A stretch of DNA of 64,000 nucleotides from Streptomyces sp. NBC_00353 (GCF_036108815.1 NZ_CP107985.1:7871501-7935500), one strand, 5' to 3'; shown: positions 9,901-17,827, counted from the first letter of the stretch. Notes: a model not told the origin generated them from the letters alone. Translations and numbers: made by a program.

Positions 9901-10430
9901 TCGTCGACGGATCGACAGGCCGACATGCCGATACCGCCGCCACCGCCGGTCGCCTTGAGCATCACGGGATAGCCGATGCGGTCGGCCGCCGCCACCGCCG
10001 ACGGCAGATCGGGGAGCAGCCCGGTGCCGGGGGCGAGGGGTACGCCCGCGGCCTCGGCGGCCGCGCGGGCGGTGTGCTTCGCGCCGAACAGCTCCAGCTG
10101 CTCGGCGGTCGGGCCGACGAAGACGATCCCCGCGTCCTCGCAGCGCCGGGCGAACCCGGCGTCCTCGGAGAGGAAGCCGTAGCCGGGGTGGATGGCCCCG
10201 GCCCCGGTGTCCTTGGCGGCCTTCAGAACCAGGTCGGCGTCGAGGTACGACTCCTTGGCGGGCGCGGGTCCCAGCCTTACCGCCGTGTCGGCGAGGCGGA
10301 CATGGGGCGCTGAGCGGTCGGGGTCCGAGAAGACCGCGACCGTACGGAGACCGAGCCGGCGGGCGGTGCGGATGATCCGCACCGCGATCTCGCCCCGGTT
10401 GGCCACCAGCAGTGTGTCGAAATTCGTCAT
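6906..10430 (-). CDS. Urea/guanidine carboxylase (biotin-dependent)
   Basis: A 1174-residue single-chain carboxylase. An N-terminal biotin carboxylase (about residues 1-450, with GGGGGIGMSACRS and LEVNTRLQVEHPVTEEIYG) is followed by KipA-like and KipI-like carboxyltransferase halves. It ends in a biotinyl domain with EAMKMES and biotin-accepting Lys1135. It carboxylates urea to allophanate or, as shown for homologues encoded with UAAP genes, guanidine to carboxyguanidine. Its start overlaps the UAAP2 stop by 4 nt (ATGA). With UAAP1/2 alongside and no urease in the window, guanidine is a serious candidate substrate. Confidence 0.93.
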   Translation of the reverse strand: MTNFDTLLVANRGEIAVRIIRTARRLGLRTVAVFSDPDRSAPHVRLADTAVRLGPAPAKESYLDADLVLKAAKDTGAGAIHPGYGFLSEDAGFARRCEDAGIVFVGPTAEQLELFGAKHTARAAAEAAGVPLAPGTGLLPDLPSAVAAADRIGYPVMLKATGGGGGIGMSACRSVDELADAWERVQRVAAASFSSAGVFLERLVEDARHVEVQVFGDGRGRVVTFGDRDCSLQRRNQKVLEEAPAPGLPPHVRKQLTASAQDLCGAVGYRSAGTVEFVYDAARAEAYFLEVNTRLQVEHPVTEEIYGVDLVEWMLRLAQGDTDVVREPDAPRGHAVEARVYAEDPTRDHRPGAGLLTRVAFPEGVRVDTWVETGTEVTTSYDPMLAKVVAYGTDRAEALARLDTALAATRIDGIETNLGLVRAALADDRVRTAAHSTATLATVTDPTPRIEVVSGGTLTTVQDWPGRTGYWQVGVPPSGPMDDLSFRLGNTALGNDAGVPGLECTLHGPTLRFTHPTTVCVTGAPAPVTVDGEPVALWEPFTVPAGSTLAVGAPDGHGLRTYVLFAGGGLDVPGFLGSAATFTLGGFGGHGGRALRTGDVLHGGAVGASSTPVPDADRPHIGGSWHIGAAEGPHAAPEFFTEEDIHDFYAADWKVHFNSARTGVRLVGPKPRWARTDGGEAGLHPSNIHDTPYSVGAVDYTGDMPVLLGPDGPSLGGFVCPATVVTGERWKLGQLRPGDTVRFTPVTITGERRPDIVDGGILYRSDDVTYRRSGDDNVLVEYGPMQLDLALRMRVHALMEALTTAAVPGITGLTPGIRSLQIQTDPELLPQHRLLELLHITEAALPPTDALTVPSRTVHLPLSWDDPATREAIARYMAGVRDDAPWCPWNIEFIRRVNGLDSVDDVYRTVFDAEYLVLGLGDVYLGAPVATPLDPRHRLVTTKYNPARTWTAENSVGIGGAYLCIYGMEGPGGYQFVGRTTQVWSGWQQRGAFEPGSPWLLRFFDRIKWYPVEADELLELRADIASGRFVPRIEEGEFSLARYEKFLADNADSIAGFRTRQGAAFSAERDAWEAAGEFARAEAATEPVPPAAEVTVPSGGRLVEAEFAASVWQLNVAAGDTVTAGQPLLALEAMKMESRVRAPADGIVVEILTRPGAQVEPGTALLVLAPPPTN

Positions 10431-11062
10431 GCGGTGGCCTCGCCGATGGTGGCTTCGACGGCCGTCGGGTCGAAGCCGTTGCAGGGGTTGTTGATCTGGG
10501 GGCAGTTGGAGACCAGGACCAGGACGTCCCGTTCGGCGCGCAGGGTGACCCGCAGACCGGGGGCGGAGATGCCGTCGACGATGCCGAGCGTGCCGTCCTT
10601 CTCCACGGGGACGTTCATGTACCAGTTGATGTTGGAGACCAGATCGCGCTTGCCGAGCCCGTGCCGGGCGCCCTCCGCGAGGAAGTTGTCCACACAGGCG
10701 TGCTGCGACCAGGTGTGGTGCCCGTAGCGCAGGGTGTTGGACTCTTTGGAGCAGGCGCCGCCGACCGTGTCGTGGCGGCCGCAGGTGTCCTCGGTGACCG
10801 TCATCAGCGGGGTGTGCTCGTTGGACAGCAGCACGCTGCCGGTGGTGAGGAAGATGCTGCCCTGTGCGTGGACGGTGTCCGGGGCGCTGTAGCGGACAGC
10901 GGTGTCCTGGGCGTCGTACACCAGGAAGTCCACGGCCTGGTTGCCGTACAGATCGGTCAGCGTGAGCTGTTCGCCGGCGCGGACGACGGCGGACCAGGCG
11001 GCCCGCGCGGGGATCACGTCGGAGCTGCGGACGGTGCTGGTGACAGTGGTGGCGACGGTCAT
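10427..11062 (-). CDS. Urea carboxylase-associated protein 2 (DUF1989; candidate carboxyguanidine deiminase subunit)
   Basis: A 211-residue DUF1989 protein, second of the pair that accompanies urea carboxylases. Family features are LTDLYGNQAVDFLVYD, the central TCGRHDTVGGACS and the C-terminal CPQINNPCNGFDPT. Several Cys and His residues are suitable for metal binding. Related pairs (CgdAB) were shown to deiminate carboxyguanidine to allophanate and ammonia. It overlaps UAAP1 and the carboxylase by 4 nt on each side, so the three are translationally coupled. The deiminase role is assigned by homology. Confidence 0.85.
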   Translation of the reverse strand: MTVATTVTSTVRSSDVIPARAAWSAVVRAGEQLTLTDLYGNQAVDFLVYDAQDTAVRYSAPDTVHAQGSIFLTTGSVLLSNEHTPLMTVTEDTCGRHDTVGGACSKESNTLRYGHHTWSQHACVDNFLAEGARHGLGKRDLVSNINWYMNVPVEKDGTLGIVDGISAPGLRVTLRAERDVLVLVSNCPQINNPCNGFDPTAVEATIGEATA

Positions 11063-11877
11063 GCGAGCCCCCTGGCGGTGAGGAAGTCGAGCGTGTTGAG
11101 GAAGGCCCGGCGGCCCTCCGGTGCGGCGTCCCAGAGCGGGTCCCCGGGCACAGTCGGCCGGGCGCGCCAGGCCAGCACCTCCAGCGGGGTGCAGACGTAG
11201 TCGGGGCGTGGGTCCAGCGGATGCGGGACGTTGGCGATGAGCACGGTCAGGTCCTGCTCGGCGCGGAGCGTCACCGACGCGCCGGGTCCGGCGGAGCCGG
11301 TGAAGTCCAGGGCGCCGTCCTCACGTACCTCGACACCCTGGAAGAAGGAGAGCGACGGCGGCAGATCGCGCGGCCCGAGCCCGTTCTTCGCGGCAGCGAG
11401 CTTCAGCAGCTCCCGGCCGGCCGGGGACGGCGACTGCGGGGTGCCGTCCCCGTACCGCGCGGTGTTGCGTACGAGGCTCGACGTGCCGCACAGGGCGTCG
11501 TGCCGGCCCGAGCTGTCGGCGACCACCGAGGCGAGGACCCGCCCCTGGTCGGAGAGGAGCAGCCGGTCGGCGCCCAGGTAGGCGTTCCACTGGACCTTGA
11601 CGGTGTCCGCGGTGTTGAGCCGCTCCCAGGGGCGCCCGTCCACGTACAGCAGCAGATGGGCGCAGGCGTCGCCCGCGAGATCGGTGAGCCGGAGCTCGGC
11701 GCCGCGGGCGAGTACCCGGTGGGTGTAGTTGCCCCCTGCCACCGTCTCGGCCCAGACCGGTGTGCCGGGGACGGCCGCGGGCCAGTCGCTCGCGGGCACC
11801 ACCGGCATGGTTCCGGTACGGGTGCCGTGCTGGGCGCGGGCATGGTCCCGGGCTCCGTGTGTCGTCGCTGTCGCCAT
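11059..11877 (-). CDS. Urea carboxylase-associated protein 1 (DUF1989; candidate carboxyguanidine deiminase subunit)
   Basis: First gene of the carboxylase operon and paralogue of UAAP2: LTDLAGDACAHLLLYVDGRPWERLN, then SSGRHDALCGTSS and HPLDPRPDYVCTPLEV. ATG at 11877 is chosen because CCGGAGGGGCC sits just upstream as a strong ribosome site; this gives 272 residues. The open frame continues to 12003 but would run through the palindromic operator. With UAAP2 it probably forms the heteromeric deiminase acting between carboxylase and allophanate hydrolase. Confidence 0.82.
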   Translation of the reverse strand: MATATTHGARDHARAQHGTRTGTMPVVPASDWPAAVPGTPVWAETVAGGNYTHRVLARGAELRLTDLAGDACAHLLLYVDGRPWERLNTADTVKVQWNAYLGADRLLLSDQGRVLASVVADSSGRHDALCGTSSLVRNTARYGDGTPQSPSPAGRELLKLAAAKNGLGPRDLPPSLSFFQGVEVREDGALDFTGSAGPGASVTLRAEQDLTVLIANVPHPLDPRPDYVCTPLEVLAWRARPTVPGDPLWDAAPEGRRAFLNTLDFLTARGLA

Positions 11878-11956
11878 GGCTGGCCCCTCCGGCTCGACGT
11901 GCCTGTGTCGATCGCGCACTGCTGTCGCGCGCCTCTGTGGTGCAATTCCGTCGTGC

Positions 11957-11978
11957 ATTTCTGTCGCGTGACAGAAAT
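11957..11978. promoter_or_regulatory. Palindromic operator A (TetR candidate site)
   Basis: A perfect 9-bp inverted repeat, ATTTCTGTC-GCGT-GACAGAAAT, lies between the divergent UAAP1 operon and the tetR gene. On the minus strand a CCTAATTT element that could serve as a -10 overlaps its edge. A nearly identical copy (17861-17882) precedes the neighbouring oxygenase/permease operon. Binding by the adjacent TetR protein is inferred from position and symmetry. Confidence 0.72.
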
Positions 11979-12077
11979 TAGGACGCGGGCGAGTCGGGGC
12001 CATTGCCCGTCCGTTGCACGGGAGTTACCGAGTGCTCACCAAGATCCGGGCGGGCACGGATGTGCGACGATCGGCCC

Positions 12078-12710
12078 ATGTCCACCACCGGGAGAAGGGT
12101 CGGCCGGCCGCGCGCCCAGCAGCGTGCGGACAGCGGACTGTCCGCGCGCGAAGAACTGCTGACTGCCGCCGCCGAGTTGTTCACCACCCGCGGATACGCG
12201 GCGACCACCACCCGGGCCGTCGCGGAACGGGCCGGCATGCGGCAGGCGACGATGTACCACTACGTCGCGGGCAAGGAGGACCTCCTGGCGGAGCTCCTGG
12301 AATCCACGGTCACTCCGTCGTTGGCGCTTGCCGGGAAGCTGCTCGTCGACGATGCGACGGCCGCCGAGGACCGGCTGTGGGAGCTCTGTCGCTCCGACGT
12401 GGCGCTGCTGTGCGGCGGGCCGTACAACCTGGGCGCCCTGTACGTGCTGCCCGAGGTGCGGGCCGAGCGGTTCGCCGGCTTCAACCGGGTGCGGGACGAG
12501 CTCAAGGAGGCGTACGGGACGCTGCTGGCGGCGACCCGTGCGGGGGCCGCGCTGGACGAGGGGGAACTGGCGCTCCGTACCGATCTGGTCTTCGGGCTCA
12601 TCGAGGGTGTGATCCTGGTCCGGCGCTCGGGGCCGGAACGGCCGGTGGCCGCGTTCGCGGCGGCGACGGCGGATGCGGCGTTGAGAATTGTGGGGACGCG
12701 GCCCGACTGA
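12078..12710 (+). CDS. TetR/AcrR family transcriptional regulator
   Basis: A 210-residue repressor-type protein. The N-terminal helix-turn-helix (about residues 25-70) contains TTRGYAATTTRAVAERAG and the diagnostic ATMYHYVAGKEDLL. The C-terminal ligand-binding half is helical and unassigned. ATG at 12078 gives the standard TetR length. It is divergent from the UAAP1-carboxylase operon with a perfect palindrome between them, so it most likely represses that operon and the second one carrying the same site. The inducer could be guanidine, urea or an upstream guanidino compound. Confidence 0.9.
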   Translation: MSTTGRRVGRPRAQQRADSGLSAREELLTAAAELFTTRGYAATTTRAVAERAGMRQATMYHYVAGKEDLLAELLESTVTPSLALAGKLLVDDATAAEDRLWELCRSDVALLCGGPYNLGALYVLPEVRAERFAGFNRVRDELKEAYGTLLAATRAGAALDEGELALRTDLVFGLIEGVILVRRSGPERPVAAFAAATADAALRIVGTRPD

Positions 12711-12848
12711 CGGGCCCGCCCGCCCGGCCAGGGATCGTGTGCCTTCGGGCCGGACCGTGCCTCGGCCGGCATGCGCGGTGCGGACGGGGCACGCCTTGGC
12801 CGGCCCGCTCGGTGCGGACCGGCCGAGGGCTTTCCGTCCTCCGTTCCT

Positions 12849-12868
12849 CCCGGCGGCGATCCGCCGGG
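12849..12868 (-). terminator. Hairpin terminator
   Basis: A perfect 8-bp stem CCCGGCGG-cgat-CCGCCGGG lies 6 nt beyond the stop of the SPW-repeat gene and may also serve the convergent tetR gene. Confidence 0.55.
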
Positions 12869-12874
12869 CAGGTG

Positions 12875-13312
12875 CTAGGTCCGACTGCTCTTCATCGAGG
12901 CACCGACGCATACCAGCCCGAGCAGCAGCGCCAGACCGCCGATGACGACGTTGTTGATGATGACGCCCATGTCGGGGCTGCTGCCGACGATCCACGGCGA
13001 CAGGATCATCCAGATGCCCATGGCGCAGATGGCCCAGCTCAGGCCGTACATCCGGGCCGGCATCACGGTGAACCCGAGTCCCAGCACCGCGATCGCGATC
13101 CCCATGATCAGGTTGTGCTGCACGAGTGTGGGCTGGCTCGCGGTGAAGTGGAGCACCCAGGGCGAGATGGCGCAGTAGAGGCCGACGAGGAACACCGGTC
13201 CGTCCACGAGTGCCACATCGCGACCGCCGAGCATGCGGGCATAGCGTTCCCGCATTTCGGAAACATCCGGGTGACTGGTTATGTCAGCGCGGGTGTGTGA
13301 GACGTTGGACAT
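12875..13312 (-). CDS. SPW repeat membrane protein
   Basis: A 145-residue small integral membrane protein with two copies of the SPW signature (SPWVLHF and SPWIVG), each inside a pair of transmembrane helices, giving about four helices. ATG at 13312 is preceded by GAAGGAGA. SPW-repeat proteins are widespread in actinobacteria; their biochemical function is not known to me. It lies between the two putative TetR-controlled operons but has its own spacing and no copy of the palindrome, so it is probably independent. Confidence 0.8.
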   Translation of the reverse strand: MSNVSHTRADITSHPDVSEMRERYARMLGGRDVALVDGPVFLVGLYCAISPWVLHFTASQPTLVQHNLIMGIAIAVLGLGFTVMPARMYGLSWAICAMGIWMILSPWIVGSSPDMGVIINNVVIGGLALLLGLVCVGASMKSSRT

Positions 13313-13422
13313 GAGAGTCGTCTCCTTCGATCCTGCAGGCCCGACCGCGGAGGGTGAAGTGCGGTAGGCGCCTCCTCCCACCATTCTGCGCTTATATAGG
13401 CCTTATGTGCATGTTTCGGCCC

Positions 13423-14382
13423 CTAGGAACTGTGCGAATCCAGGCCATGGGCCAGGGCCGTCAGCTCTGCCGTTCGCAGGACCCGGCCCCCGTACCCCGG
13501 CAGCGGGACATGCAGCGGCTCCGTCCAGCGCGACGGGATCGCATCCCTCCCGTGCACCGCCCCGGCCAGGCCGCCGGTGACGGCCGCGACCGTGTCGGTG
13601 TCCCCGCCCACGTCGATGGCGGCCGCCAGCGCGGCCTCGAAGGTACGTGTCGTACGCAGCGCCCAGACAGCGGTGCCCAGACACGGCCACACCGCCCCGT
13701 TGAACTCCGTCGCCAGGCCGGGGTGCCAGTCGGGCGCGAGGACCGTCGCCCAGCGTTCGCGCTGGTCGTCGTGTACGGCGGCGAGGGCGCCCGGGAGGGC
13801 GGTGAGCGGGTCGTCGCCGTTCAGTGCCACCCGGATCAGGTCATGGAGGACGGCGGTGCCCTCCCAGGCGGCCCGGTCGCCGTGCGTCAGTGCCGCGATC
13901 CGGCGGGCGGCGTCCATTGTCGCCGCCCGCGCCGCCGGCTCCGGGCCGTCGGCTCGGGCGAAGTACACGGCAGAGGTCGCCGCCCGCATGAGCGAACCGT
14001 TGCCCGCCGCACGCCCGTCGACCTGGAAGTGGAGTGCGGCGGCCAGGTCCCAGGGATCGCCGCTCGTCAGGACGTACTCGGTCTGCAGGCCGATGTCCTT
14101 CGGCTCACCCGCCGCCCACCGCCGGAACCTGCCGAACATGTCGGCGAGGTCGAGCCCGTCCCGCGCCAGCAGGGACTCACCGACCAGGACAGCCATCTGG
14201 GTGTCGTCCGTCGCCTCGCCCGGATCCCAGCCGCCGCCCCCGCACATCGCGCCGACGCCCTCCGGGAACCGGGTCGTGTACACGCCGGCGGGACCGAACT
14301 CGAACGGCGCCCCGAGCGCGTCCCCGACCGCCGATCCGACGACGGCGCCCACCACCCGGTCCTGCCTGCTCCCCTGGTCCAT
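13423..14382 (-). CDS. ADP-ribosylglycohydrolase family protein
   Basis: A 319-residue member of the DraG/ADP-ribosylhydrolase family. Dinuclear metal-site motifs are visible: GSAVGDALGAPFEF near the N-terminus, EATDDTQMAVLVGESL, and the C-terminal DVGGDTDTVAAVTGG. These enzymes cleave ADP-ribose from arginine guanidinium or other acceptors, though some act on small ADP-ribosyl compounds. It starts 4 nt after the permease stop and so appears to be the last gene of the oxygenase/permease operon. Its substrate there is unknown. Confidence 0.88.
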   Translation of the reverse strand: MDQGSRQDRVVGAVVGSAVGDALGAPFEFGPAGVYTTRFPEGVGAMCGGGGWDPGEATDDTQMAVLVGESLLARDGLDLADMFGRFRRWAAGEPKDIGLQTEYVLTSGDPWDLAAALHFQVDGRAAGNGSLMRAATSAVYFARADGPEPAARAATMDAARRIAALTHGDRAAWEGTAVLHDLIRVALNGDDPLTALPGALAAVHDDQRERWATVLAPDWHPGLATEFNGAVWPCLGTAVWALRTTRTFEAALAAAIDVGGDTDTVAAVTGGLAGAVHGRDAIPSRWTEPLHVPLPGYGGRVLRTAELTALAHGLDSHSS

Positions 14383-14386
14383 GGGG

Positions 14387-15916
14387 TCAGCGTAGGGAGA
14401 CCGAGCTGCTCCGGTACACCCGATATGCCGCGCCCACCAGGACCGTCGCGGTCAGGAACAGGACCGTGAACCACTGGAAGTACCAGTGCCCGCCCGCAGG
14501 GTCGTACACCGCGGCCCGCGGCCAGGCCAGATTGACGGTCATCACCAGCCCGTACAGCAGCGCGAGCGCGTTGACGGCAATGCCCCAGCGGCCCAGCGAG
14601 AACAGCGGCCGGCCCGTCTCGTCCACGGCGTCCGTCCGCGCGGCGAACGTACCGCGCAGCCGGCGGACCAGCAGCGGACCCGTCACCATCGAGTACGCGA
14701 GGTACAGCATCACTATGCAGGTGGTGCCGATCGCCAGGAACGCCTCGGGCGAGGCGAAGTTGAGCAGCAGCAGGACCGCCGAGAGCACGCCCACGACGAC
14801 GGCAGGGGCTGTCGGCATACCGGTACGCGCGTTGACCTTCGACAGCAGACCGGAGCACGGCAGCCGGCCGTCGCGGGCCATCGAGAACAGCATCCGGCAG
14901 GCCGCCGTCTGCACGGCGAGGGTCGCCACGGCGATGGCGATCACCACGTCCACCAGGAGCACCCGGCCGACTCCGTCGCCGAGACTGCTGGTCAGCACGT
15001 AACTCATGCCGTCGACCGCGAGATGACCGTCGGTCAGGCTGGGCGCCGCCAGCAGCCCGCCCAGCACCAGCAGCCCGCCGAGCAGACCGGCCGCGCCCAG
15101 GGCGGAGAGGATGGTGCGCGGTGCGGTACGGCGCGGGTCGCGGGTCTCCTCGCTCATCTCGCCCGCGCTGTCGAAGCCGATCATGACGTACGCGGCCGTG
15201 AACGAACCCACCAGCAGCGCGCCGAACGCGCCCGTCCCGGCGCCTCCGGTATGGAAGGTGACGGACGGGGTGCGTTCCGAGTGGGTGAGGAGCAGCACCA
15301 CGATCAGCACGGCGCCGATGATCTCGGCGGTGACACCGACCCGGTTGATGAGGGACATCACGCGGTTGTCGACGATGTTCACCAGCGTGGTGAGGACCAG
15401 CAGGATGGTGCCGAGCAGCGCCGCGTTCATGGCACCCGTCGGGGACAGCGGTGCGGGGTCGCCGCCGATCAGCTGGAACCCCGACCAGATGGGCGGCATC
15501 ACCATCTGCAGGGCCAGCGCGGCCGCGGCGACCACCACGATCTGGCCGATGACCATGATCCAGCCCGCGAACCAGCCGAAGGCCGGGTTGGACAGCCGCG
15601 ACGACCACTGATAGATCGCGCCGGATATCGGGTAGCGGGCGGCGAGTTCGGCGAAGCAGGCGGCGACCAGCAGCTGGCCGATCAGCACCGCGGGCCACGC
15701 CCAGAAGAAGACCGGGCCGCCGAAGGAGTAGCCGACGGCGAAGAACTGGAACACCGTCGTCAGCACCGAGATGAACGAGAAGCCCGCGGCGAACGAGGCG
15801 TAGCGGCCGAGGCTGCGGTGGAGCTCCTGGCGGTAGCCGAACTCCTGGAGGGGAGAGCCGGATTCGGCGGGTACGGGTGGATCGGGGAGTACGTCGGTGG
15901 GGGCGGTGACGGACAT
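14387..15916 (-). CDS. APC-superfamily amino acid/amine permease
   Basis: A 509-residue transporter with about 12 hydrophobic helices, beginning QEFGYRQELHRSLGRYASF. It contains the APC signature ELAARYPISGAIYQW in helix 2 and GFDSAGEMSEETRDPRR after helix 6, typical of the GABA permease-like/amino acid-polyamine branch. ATG at 15916 removes an implausible 120-residue extension. It sits between the 2OG oxygenase (43 nt upstream) and the ADP-ribosylglycohydrolase (4 nt). It probably imports the compound processed by the operon. Confidence 0.87.
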   Translation of the reverse strand: MSVTAPTDVLPDPPVPAESGSPLQEFGYRQELHRSLGRYASFAAGFSFISVLTTVFQFFAVGYSFGGPVFFWAWPAVLIGQLLVAACFAELAARYPISGAIYQWSSRLSNPAFGWFAGWIMVIGQIVVVAAAALALQMVMPPIWSGFQLIGGDPAPLSPTGAMNAALLGTILLVLTTLVNIVDNRVMSLINRVGVTAEIIGAVLIVVLLLTHSERTPSVTFHTGGAGTGAFGALLVGSFTAAYVMIGFDSAGEMSEETRDPRRTAPRTILSALGAAGLLGGLLVLGGLLAAPSLTDGHLAVDGMSYVLTSSLGDGVGRVLLVDVVIAIAVATLAVQTAACRMLFSMARDGRLPCSGLLSKVNARTGMPTAPAVVVGVLSAVLLLLNFASPEAFLAIGTTCIVMLYLAYSMVTGPLLVRRLRGTFAARTDAVDETGRPLFSLGRWGIAVNALALLYGLVMTVNLAWPRAAVYDPAGGHWYFQWFTVLFLTATVLVGAAYRVYRSSSVSLR

Positions 15917-15959
15917 GGCAGCACCTGCTCTCAGGGACGGGGAGGGGAAGGGAGGGTGT

Positions 15960-16979
15960 TCAGGAACGAGGGGCGTGGCGTGCTTCCTGGCCGAACGACG
16001 AGAGGGGCAGGGCGCCCGTGGGCAGCGTCGTCGCGCCGTCGGCCAGTCGTCGCCCGAGGTAGCCGAAGGTCTGGACGGTCTGCGCGTAGAGGTGCTCGCC
16101 GGCGACGACACCGGGGCGCGCGGGCCTGCCGGGACCGGTGAAGGCGGGCAGCGGGGCGATGGGGGTGTCGTAGTCGACTGTGCAGAACAGCGGGAAGGAG
16201 TAGCGCTCCTCGGTGACCTTGCGAACCCGGTGGGAGGTGGCGGCGAACTCGCCGTTGGTCCAGAGCTCCAGCAGGTCACCGGTGTTGACGACGAAGCAGT
16301 CGTCCAGGGGCGGTGCGTCGATCCACTCGCCGGCGCCGTTCATCACCTCCAGGCCGGGGGCGGTGGGGCGCAGCAGGGTGAAGCATTCGTAGTCGGTGTG
16401 GGCGCCGATGCCGGGGCGGTCCTCCGCCGTCGGGTCGTACGGGTAGTGGATCAGCCGGAGCTGGCTGGTGGGCCGGGTGAGATACGGGGCGAACGCGTCC
16501 CGGGGCAGACCGAGCGCCTCGGCGAAACCGCCGAACAGGGTGTGGCCCAGGGCGAGGACGGCGTCGTACCAGGCGGTGACCGGCTCACGGAACCCGGACA
16601 GTGCCGGCCACTGGTTGGGGCCGAGCAACGGACCGGTGGCGTCGGGGAGTTCGAGGGAGAGGTCGAAGGCCTCCTTGCGGTCGGCGGTGGCGCCAGCGAA
16701 GACTTCCTCGCCCTCGGGGACGTAACCGCGATGGTTGGACGACTTCCCGATCCAGCAGGCCATCTTCTCCTCGACGGGCCGGGCGAAGAACGCCTTCGCG
16801 GCGTCGAGCAGCCGGTCGAAGAGCGCGGGGTCGATGCCGTGCCCCGAGAGGTAGAGGAAGCCGGTGTCACGGGCGGCGCGTCCCAACTCGGCCACGGCGT
16901 GGGCGCGTTCTTCGGGGCGGCCGGTGCGCAGGGCCGTGATGTCCACGACCGGGAGCTCGGTGAAGGAGGTCGGGGACAT
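15960..16979 (-). CDS. 2-oxoglutarate/Fe(II)-dependent oxygenase (isopenicillin N synthase-like)
   Basis: A 339-residue oxygenase with a double-stranded beta-helix core. Fe(II) ligands His194 and Asp196 (GAHTDYE) and His250 (ATSHRV) are intact. Arg259 and Ser261 form the RxS motif that binds 2-oxoglutarate, so this is probably a dioxygenase rather than an oxidase. The N-terminus (VVDITALRTG, FLYLSGHGID) is typical of the DIOX_N domain. Its ATG overlaps the stop of the upstream gene by one base (TGATG). Guanidine-releasing enzymes (ethylene-forming enzyme, homoarginine hydroxylases) belong to this superfamily, but the substrate here is unproven. Confidence 0.9.
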   Translation of the reverse strand: MSPTSFTELPVVDITALRTGRPEERAHAVAELGRAARDTGFLYLSGHGIDPALFDRLLDAAKAFFARPVEEKMACWIGKSSNHRGYVPEGEEVFAGATADRKEAFDLSLELPDATGPLLGPNQWPALSGFREPVTAWYDAVLALGHTLFGGFAEALGLPRDAFAPYLTRPTSQLRLIHYPYDPTAEDRPGIGAHTDYECFTLLRPTAPGLEVMNGAGEWIDAPPLDDCFVVNTGDLLELWTNGEFAATSHRVRKVTEERYSFPLFCTVDYDTPIAPLPAFTGPGRPARPGVVAGEHLYAQTVQTFGYLGRRLADGATTLPTGALPLSSFGQEARHAPRS

Positions 16980-17827
16980 CAGCGGAGGCCTTCCGGTGCG
17001 GGCGCGGACGCGGCGAGGGCAGTGGTTCCGGTGGAGTGGAGCGCGGCGAGGAGTCCCTCGGCGGCGGTGATCTCGAAGGCCCGGGTGTACGGGGTGCCGT
17101 CGGGCCGTGCGTCGCTCACCAGCAGTCCCGCGCAGCCGTCGAGCGCCGGGTCCGGTGCGGCGCCCACACGGTGGGGCAGCGTCGAACGCTCGACGGTCCA
17201 CCGGCCGTGCTCGATCCGCCCGAGGGAGAGCTCGAAGTCGAGCAGGGCACGGGCCCGGCCGATGTCGGCGGCCCCGCGTACCAGTTCGGTCAGCGAGGCG
17301 TCGGCGGGCAGCGGTTCGGCGCGGTCGCGCACCTGGGCGAACCGGTCGCCGGCCCGGACCAGCAGGCCCGTGCAGCCGGTCTCCGGATCGAACAGCTCGA
17401 CGGCGGCGGACGGCCCGGCGGTGCGCACCGGGCGCCAGTGTTCGAGGTACGCGACGTGCACGCCCGTCTCGACGAGCACGGCGCCCTCGCGGCGCAGCCG
17501 CCCGGCGTCCGGGAGTCCGACGGGGCCGAAGTCGAGGGTGCGGGCCCAGTGGAACACGTCGGAGCGCTGCCGCAGCCGCCCCGCGAAGGCCTCCTGGCGG
17601 GTGAGTGCGAGAAGCTCCTCGAAGCGGAGCCGGGACAGGGAGGCGACGCCGGGGTGGCGGGGGTGGTTCGCGGGCTGTCGCAGATCCGCGTACCGGGCAG
17701 GACCCTGCACCCAGGTCACTGCAGTGGTGGTGTCCCGGCGCCCGTCCGCGTCGACGAGCAGCGAACGGTGCCAGACACCGGTCAGTTCGGGGACGGACGG
17801 CGGGAGGGGGTGCGGCTTCGCGGACAT
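16979..17827 (-). CDS. Conserved protein of unknown function, first gene of oxygenase operon
   Basis: A 282-residue soluble protein that I cannot assign to a named family. It is rich in short beta-strand stretches, such as GVWHRSLLVDADGRRDTTTA, VTWVQGPARYADLRQP, and HVAYLEHWRPV near the middle. It has no signal peptide or membrane segment. ATG at 17827 has AAGGGG upstream and operator B 34 bp further out. One-base overlap with the oxygenase gene implies coupled translation, so it is likely a partner, substrate-handling or ligand-binding protein for that enzyme. Confidence 0.75.
   Translation of the reverse strand: MSAKPHPLPPSVPELTGVWHRSLLVDADGRRDTTTAVTWVQGPARYADLRQPANHPRHPGVASLSRLRFEELLALTRQEAFAGRLRQRSDVFHWARTLDFGPVGLPDAGRLRREGAVLVETGVHVAYLEHWRPVRTAGPSAAVELFDPETGCTGLLVRAGDRFAQVRDRAEPLPADASLTELVRGAADIGRARALLDFELSLGRIEHGRWTVERSTLPHRVGAAPDPALDGCAGLLVSDARPDGTPYTRAFEITAAEGLLAALHSTGTTALAASAPAPEGLR

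Noticed and set aside
5253..11877. Urease-type or fused urea amidolyase
   Set aside because: Carboxylase and allophanate hydrolase are separate genes, not a fusion, and no ure genes are present.
11957..11978. GlnR nitrogen-regulator box
   Set aside because: The site lacks the GTnAC-n6-GAAAC arrangement; TGAC and GAAA occur but not with the right spacing or repeats.
11878..12077. Guanidine riboswitch (ykkC or mini-ykkC) upstream of the carboxylase operon
   Set aside because: No paired ACGR-loop hairpins or ykkC-like core could be recognised; the symmetric palindrome better fits protein binding.
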